This document shows, piece by piece, positions 62,298 through 64,000 of a DNA stretch of 64,000 bases. The notes beneath the pieces were generated by a model. That model made no database searches. It was not told the origin of the DNA and was given only the letters and a program-made list of their open reading frames with translations. A program made the position numbers and the translations under genes. The first letter of the stretch is position 1; every line of letters begins with the position of its first letter. Source of the DNA: Geomobilibacter sp964432205 (GTDB lineage Bacteria > Desulfobacterota > Desulfuromonadia > Geobacterales > DSM-12255); contig CAYSMK010000007.1 of NCBI GenBank assembly GCA_964432205.1, forward strand, positions 111,676 to 175,675, given 5' to 3'.

Positions 62298-62314
62298 TCC
62301 CCTTGGCCCTTCTC

Positions 62315-62339
62315 AAAGGCGGCCAATCGGCCGCCTTTT
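62315..62339. terminator. Hairpin AAAGGCGGCC-AATC-GGCCGCCTTT
   Basis: A perfect 10-base stem followed by TTCC lies downstream of mazEF. The same stem recurs at 63041 with an AGTC loop. Confidence 0.8.
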
Positions 62340-62374
62340 CCTGTCAATAATATTCTGGTAATTTATCGCTATTT

Positions 62375-62383
62375 TGCTATAGT
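62375..62383 (+). promoter_or_regulatory. Extended -10 promoter (TGCTATAGT) of higBA
   Basis: The extended -10 element TG-C-TATAGT ends 6 bases before the ATG at 62390. A promoter here would start transcription at about the start codon itself. No Shine-Dalgarno sequence is visible, so the toxin message may be leaderless. Confidence 0.55.
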
Positions 62384-62389
62384 AAACTC

Positions 62390-62725
62390 ATGAAGTCGCA
62401 CTGGACCGTGGAATTCCTGAACGAAGCCGTTGAAACGGAGTTCCTTGCCATTCCCAAGGACATTCAGGCTCGACTGGTCCGCATCGCCGATCTGATCGAG
62501 TCCCACGGTCTGGAGAACTTGGGGATGCCCTATGTCCGCCATCTGCAAGACAAACTGTGGGAGATTCGCGGCAAGGGAACGTCCGGCATCGCGCGGGCTT
62601 TGTACGTAACCGTTGTTGGCAGGCGGGTGGTTATCGTACGGGTTTTTGTGAAGAAGAGCCAGAAGACGCCAGCGGGAGAGATATCCTTGGCAATGTCCAG
62701 GGTAAAGGAGATTGATCATGGCTAA
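62390..62725 (+). CDS. higB: HigB/RelE-superfamily toxin (Gp49-like, DUF891)
   Basis: The 111-residue protein has the Gp49-like RelE fold: WTVEFLNEAVETEFLAIPKDI, LQDKLWEIRGKGTSGIARALY, and a basic C-terminus VRVFVKKSQKTP. Such toxins cleave mRNA on the ribosome. The start has no ribosome site and an extended -10 sits 6 bases upstream, so translation may be leaderless. The stop overlaps the antitoxin start by 8 bases. Toxin-first order is typical of higBA. The specific name is by family; the activity is inferred. Confidence 0.9.
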   Translation: MKSHWTVEFLNEAVETEFLAIPKDIQARLVRIADLIESHGLENLGMPYVRHLQDKLWEIRGKGTSGIARALYVTVVGRRVVIVRVFVKKSQKTPAGEISLAMSRVKEIDHG

Positions 62726-62993
62726 GAAGATGGCTGAACTGAAAAAAGAGCTGCTGCAGGATGAAGAGTTCCGCAACGAATATGTGCAACTGGAGGATGA
62801 ATTTGCCTTGGCCTCCCAGCTGATCGAGGCCCGCAAGCGGGCACACCTGACCCAGGAAGAGGTTGCCAAGCGGATGGGAACGACCCAGTCGGTGGTGGCT
62901 CGCCTTGAATCCGGCAATCCGCTGCCGAGCCTCCGCTCCCTGAAACGCTATGCCGAAGCGGTCAACAGCCGGGTTCAGATCCGGGTGGCGTAG
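62718..62993 (+). CDS. higA: HigA-type XRE antitoxin
   Basis: ATG 62718 has AAGGAG 7 bases upstream. The 91-residue protein has an N-terminal toxin-binding segment (about 1-32) and an XRE helix-turn-helix (about 33-80: ARKRAHLTQEEVAKRMGTTQ, VARLESG). It should neutralise the upstream toxin and repress the operon. It overlaps the toxin gene by 8 bases. The module is followed by a terminator hairpin almost identical to the one preceding it. Confidence 0.92.
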   Translation: MAKKMAELKKELLQDEEFRNEYVQLEDEFALASQLIEARKRAHLTQEEVAKRMGTTQSVVARLESGNPLPSLRSLKRYAEAVNSRVQIRVA

Positions 62994-63040
62994 TCAGTTG
63001 CGCTGCATTCCTGAGAGTCAACAAGGATCATACGTAATCA

Positions 63041-63064
63041 AAAGGCGGCCAGTCGGCCGCCTTT
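63041..63064. terminator. Hairpin AAAGGCGGCC-AGTC-GGCCGCCTTT
   Basis: A perfect 10-base stem ends higBA and matches the stem at 62315, so the higBA module lies between near-identical hairpins. It also faces convergent minus-strand genes. Confidence 0.85.
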
Positions 63065-63094
63065 GTCGTTGTGCGCCAGGCGCGTTCAGCAACC

Positions 63095-63313
63095 TCACCG
63101 TTGCTCCATCTCCGCCACGATCTTTCGGTACAGCTCATCGCCGTCGATGGCACTGACCGTCTTGCCGTCCACCACGGCGAACGGGTTCTTGTGGCAGGGA
63201 CCGCACTTTTTGATGCAGTCCTTGATCTTCACGTCCAGCTTCGGAAACTCTTTCATCAGCCGCTTGCAGGCCTTGGACTTTCCCTTGTTGTGCTCGCAGA
63301 AGCGGACTTTCAT
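63095..63313 (-). CDS. DUF1450-type small cysteine protein
   Basis: The 72-residue protein has the pattern of the DUF1450 (YuzB-like) family: RFCEHN near the start and C33-x3-C37-x2-C40 (CIKKCGPC), then NPFAVVDGKTV. There are five Cys in all (6, 16, 33, 37, 40). The fold is thioredoxin/ferredoxin-like, and an iron-sulphur or metal site is likely but unproven. It starts 3 bases after the ferritin stop, so the two are in one operon and iron handling is a fair guess. Confidence 0.88.
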   Translation of the reverse strand: MKVRFCEHNKGKSKACKRLMKEFPKLDVKIKDCIKKCGPCHKNPFAVVDGKTVSAIDGDELYRKIVAEMEQR

Positions 63314-63316
63314 CCC

Positions 63317-63835
63317 CTACCCCTGCGGCGCATCGGGAGGAGGTACGAAAACCCGCTGCCCCAGCTCGTTGTCCAGCATGAGGAGGCCGTACCCGTTGTC
63401 GCCGATCAGCTTCAGCTTGCCGATGATCTCCCGGTCGTTCTCCTCCTCCTCGATCTGCTCGGTAATGAACCACTGGAGGAAGATCTGGGAGGCATGGTCC
63501 TTCTCGGCAACGGCGTGGTCGGTCAGCTCGTTGATGCACCGGGTGATGTGCTGTTCGTGCTGCAGGGTCTCCTCCAGCATGTGCAGGAGCGACATGAAAC
63601 TGCTGGTGGGAGCAGGCATCGCGTCGACCACGGCCTGCTCACCCTGGCTGTTGAGGTAGGTATAGAACTTCATGAAATGGACCATTTCCTCCTGGTACTG
63701 GACATTGAACCAGGTGGCAGCCCCCTTGAACCCCATGGCGTTGGCGGCGGACGACATGTTCAGGTAGAGATAGGCAGAATAGAGCTCGGTGTTCATATGC
63801 TTGTTGATGGCGGTGTACATTTTCTTGGACAGCAT
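63317..63835 (-). CDS. ftnA: Ferritin (FtnA type)
   Basis: GGAGG lies before the ATG. The 172-residue protein is a four-helix bundle ferritin with ferroxidase ligands: Glu17 (NTELYSAYLYLNM), Glu49/Glu50 and His53 (QYQEEMVHFMKFY), a Glu in EETLQHEQH and WFITEQIEEEE. It oxidises ferrous iron and stores ferric mineral in a 24-mer shell. The gene is co-transcribed with the DUF1450 gene. The upstream 165 bases hold an inverted heptamer repeat, not a clear Fur box. Confidence 0.95.
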   Translation of the reverse strand: MLSKKMYTAINKHMNTELYSAYLYLNMSSAANAMGFKGAATWFNVQYQEEMVHFMKFYTYLNSQGEQAVVDAMPAPTSSFMSLLHMLEETLQHEQHITRCINELTDHAVAEKDHASQIFLQWFITEQIEEEENDREIIGKLKLIGDNGYGLLMLDNELGQRVFVPPPDAPQG

Positions 63836-63910
63836 GAAATATCCTCCTTTAATGTCTGGTGCTCGATTTCATCATAGCAGGGAACTGCCCCGCCACAAGG
63901 GGGTAAAAAC

Positions 63911-64000
63911 CGCTGAGGGCTCGGGGTTCGGGGCTCGGAAAACCATGTTCTATCGCCTGAGCCCTGAGCCCTGAGCCCTGAGCCCTGAGCCCTGAGCCCT
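63911..64000. repeat. Inverted heptamer repeat (GCCCTGA)n running off the window
   Basis: At least five complete GCCCTGA heptamers (63961-63995) run to the right edge. They face reversed, imperfect copies (ctgagggctcggggttcgg, from 63913). About 19 bases separate the arms, so a long hairpin can form. Same family as 15532 and 20221. Confidence 0.88.

Overview
The window looks like chromosomal DNA of a Geobacter-type bacterium (Desulfuromonadia/Geobacterales). This is inferred from the mix of genes, not from a marker gene: periplasmic c-type multihaem cytochromes (one pentahaem, one c7-like trihaem), an XrtA-type PEP-CTERM protein, GAF-PtsP, several sigma-54 activators, very large secreted Ig/PKD proteins, pyruvate carboxylase, and GC-rich codon use. 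No rRNA, tRNA, CRISPR array, integrase or transposase is visible.

Layout. 1-13 kb (minus strand): two secreted giant-protein genes, one running off the left edge, the other about 3646 residues with an embedded papain-like peptidase. 13-17 kb: a PEP-CTERM protein, a pentahaem cytochrome, and a Sel1-repeat protein. 17-28 kb: a cyclic-nucleotide and envelope cluster. It holds a class II cyclic-nucleotide phosphodiesterase-like hydrolase, a GAF-GspE/PilB ATPase, a CHASE2 adenylate cyclase, a 1375-residue FecR protein with a large internal duplication, and a TPR-plus-beta-barrel outer-membrane protein. 28-41.8 kb: NtrX-like regulator, aminotransferase, MazG, AAA (DUF815) ATPase, an intergenic cluster of DnaA-box-like 9-mers, MurJ, a LuxR-type regulator, a YyaL/DUF255 protein, a CheW, a TPR protein and PtsP. 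41.9-48.6 kb: c7 cytochrome, alpha/beta hydrolase, Ig-like lipoprotein, a cysteine-containing unknown, and pyruvate carboxylase. 48.8-57.9 kb: a parvulin-type isomerase, a three-gene iron-type ABC importer, an outer-membrane porin, a VCBS-like protein and a small coiled-coil protein. 58-61.3 kb: a sensor kinase with a periplasmic solute-binding domain, and its sigma-54 response regulator broken by a frameshift in a C7 tract. 61.5-63 kb: two toxin-antitoxin modules in tandem (mazEF, higBA). 63-64 kb: a DUF1450 protein and ferritin.

How it fits together. The most suggestive group is at 17-28 kb. A cyclase, a candidate phosphodiesterase and an assembly/secretion ATPase whose GAF domain carries most of a cyclic-nucleotide-binding signature lie next to one another and next to a surface-protein/outer-membrane-barrel operon. 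This could be a cAMP-controlled surface export or pilus system. The genes and motifs are visible; the system is inference. Several unrelated intergenic regions also hold short-period (7-9 nt) tandem repeats, some in inverted pairs. They look like a recurring class of non-coding element.
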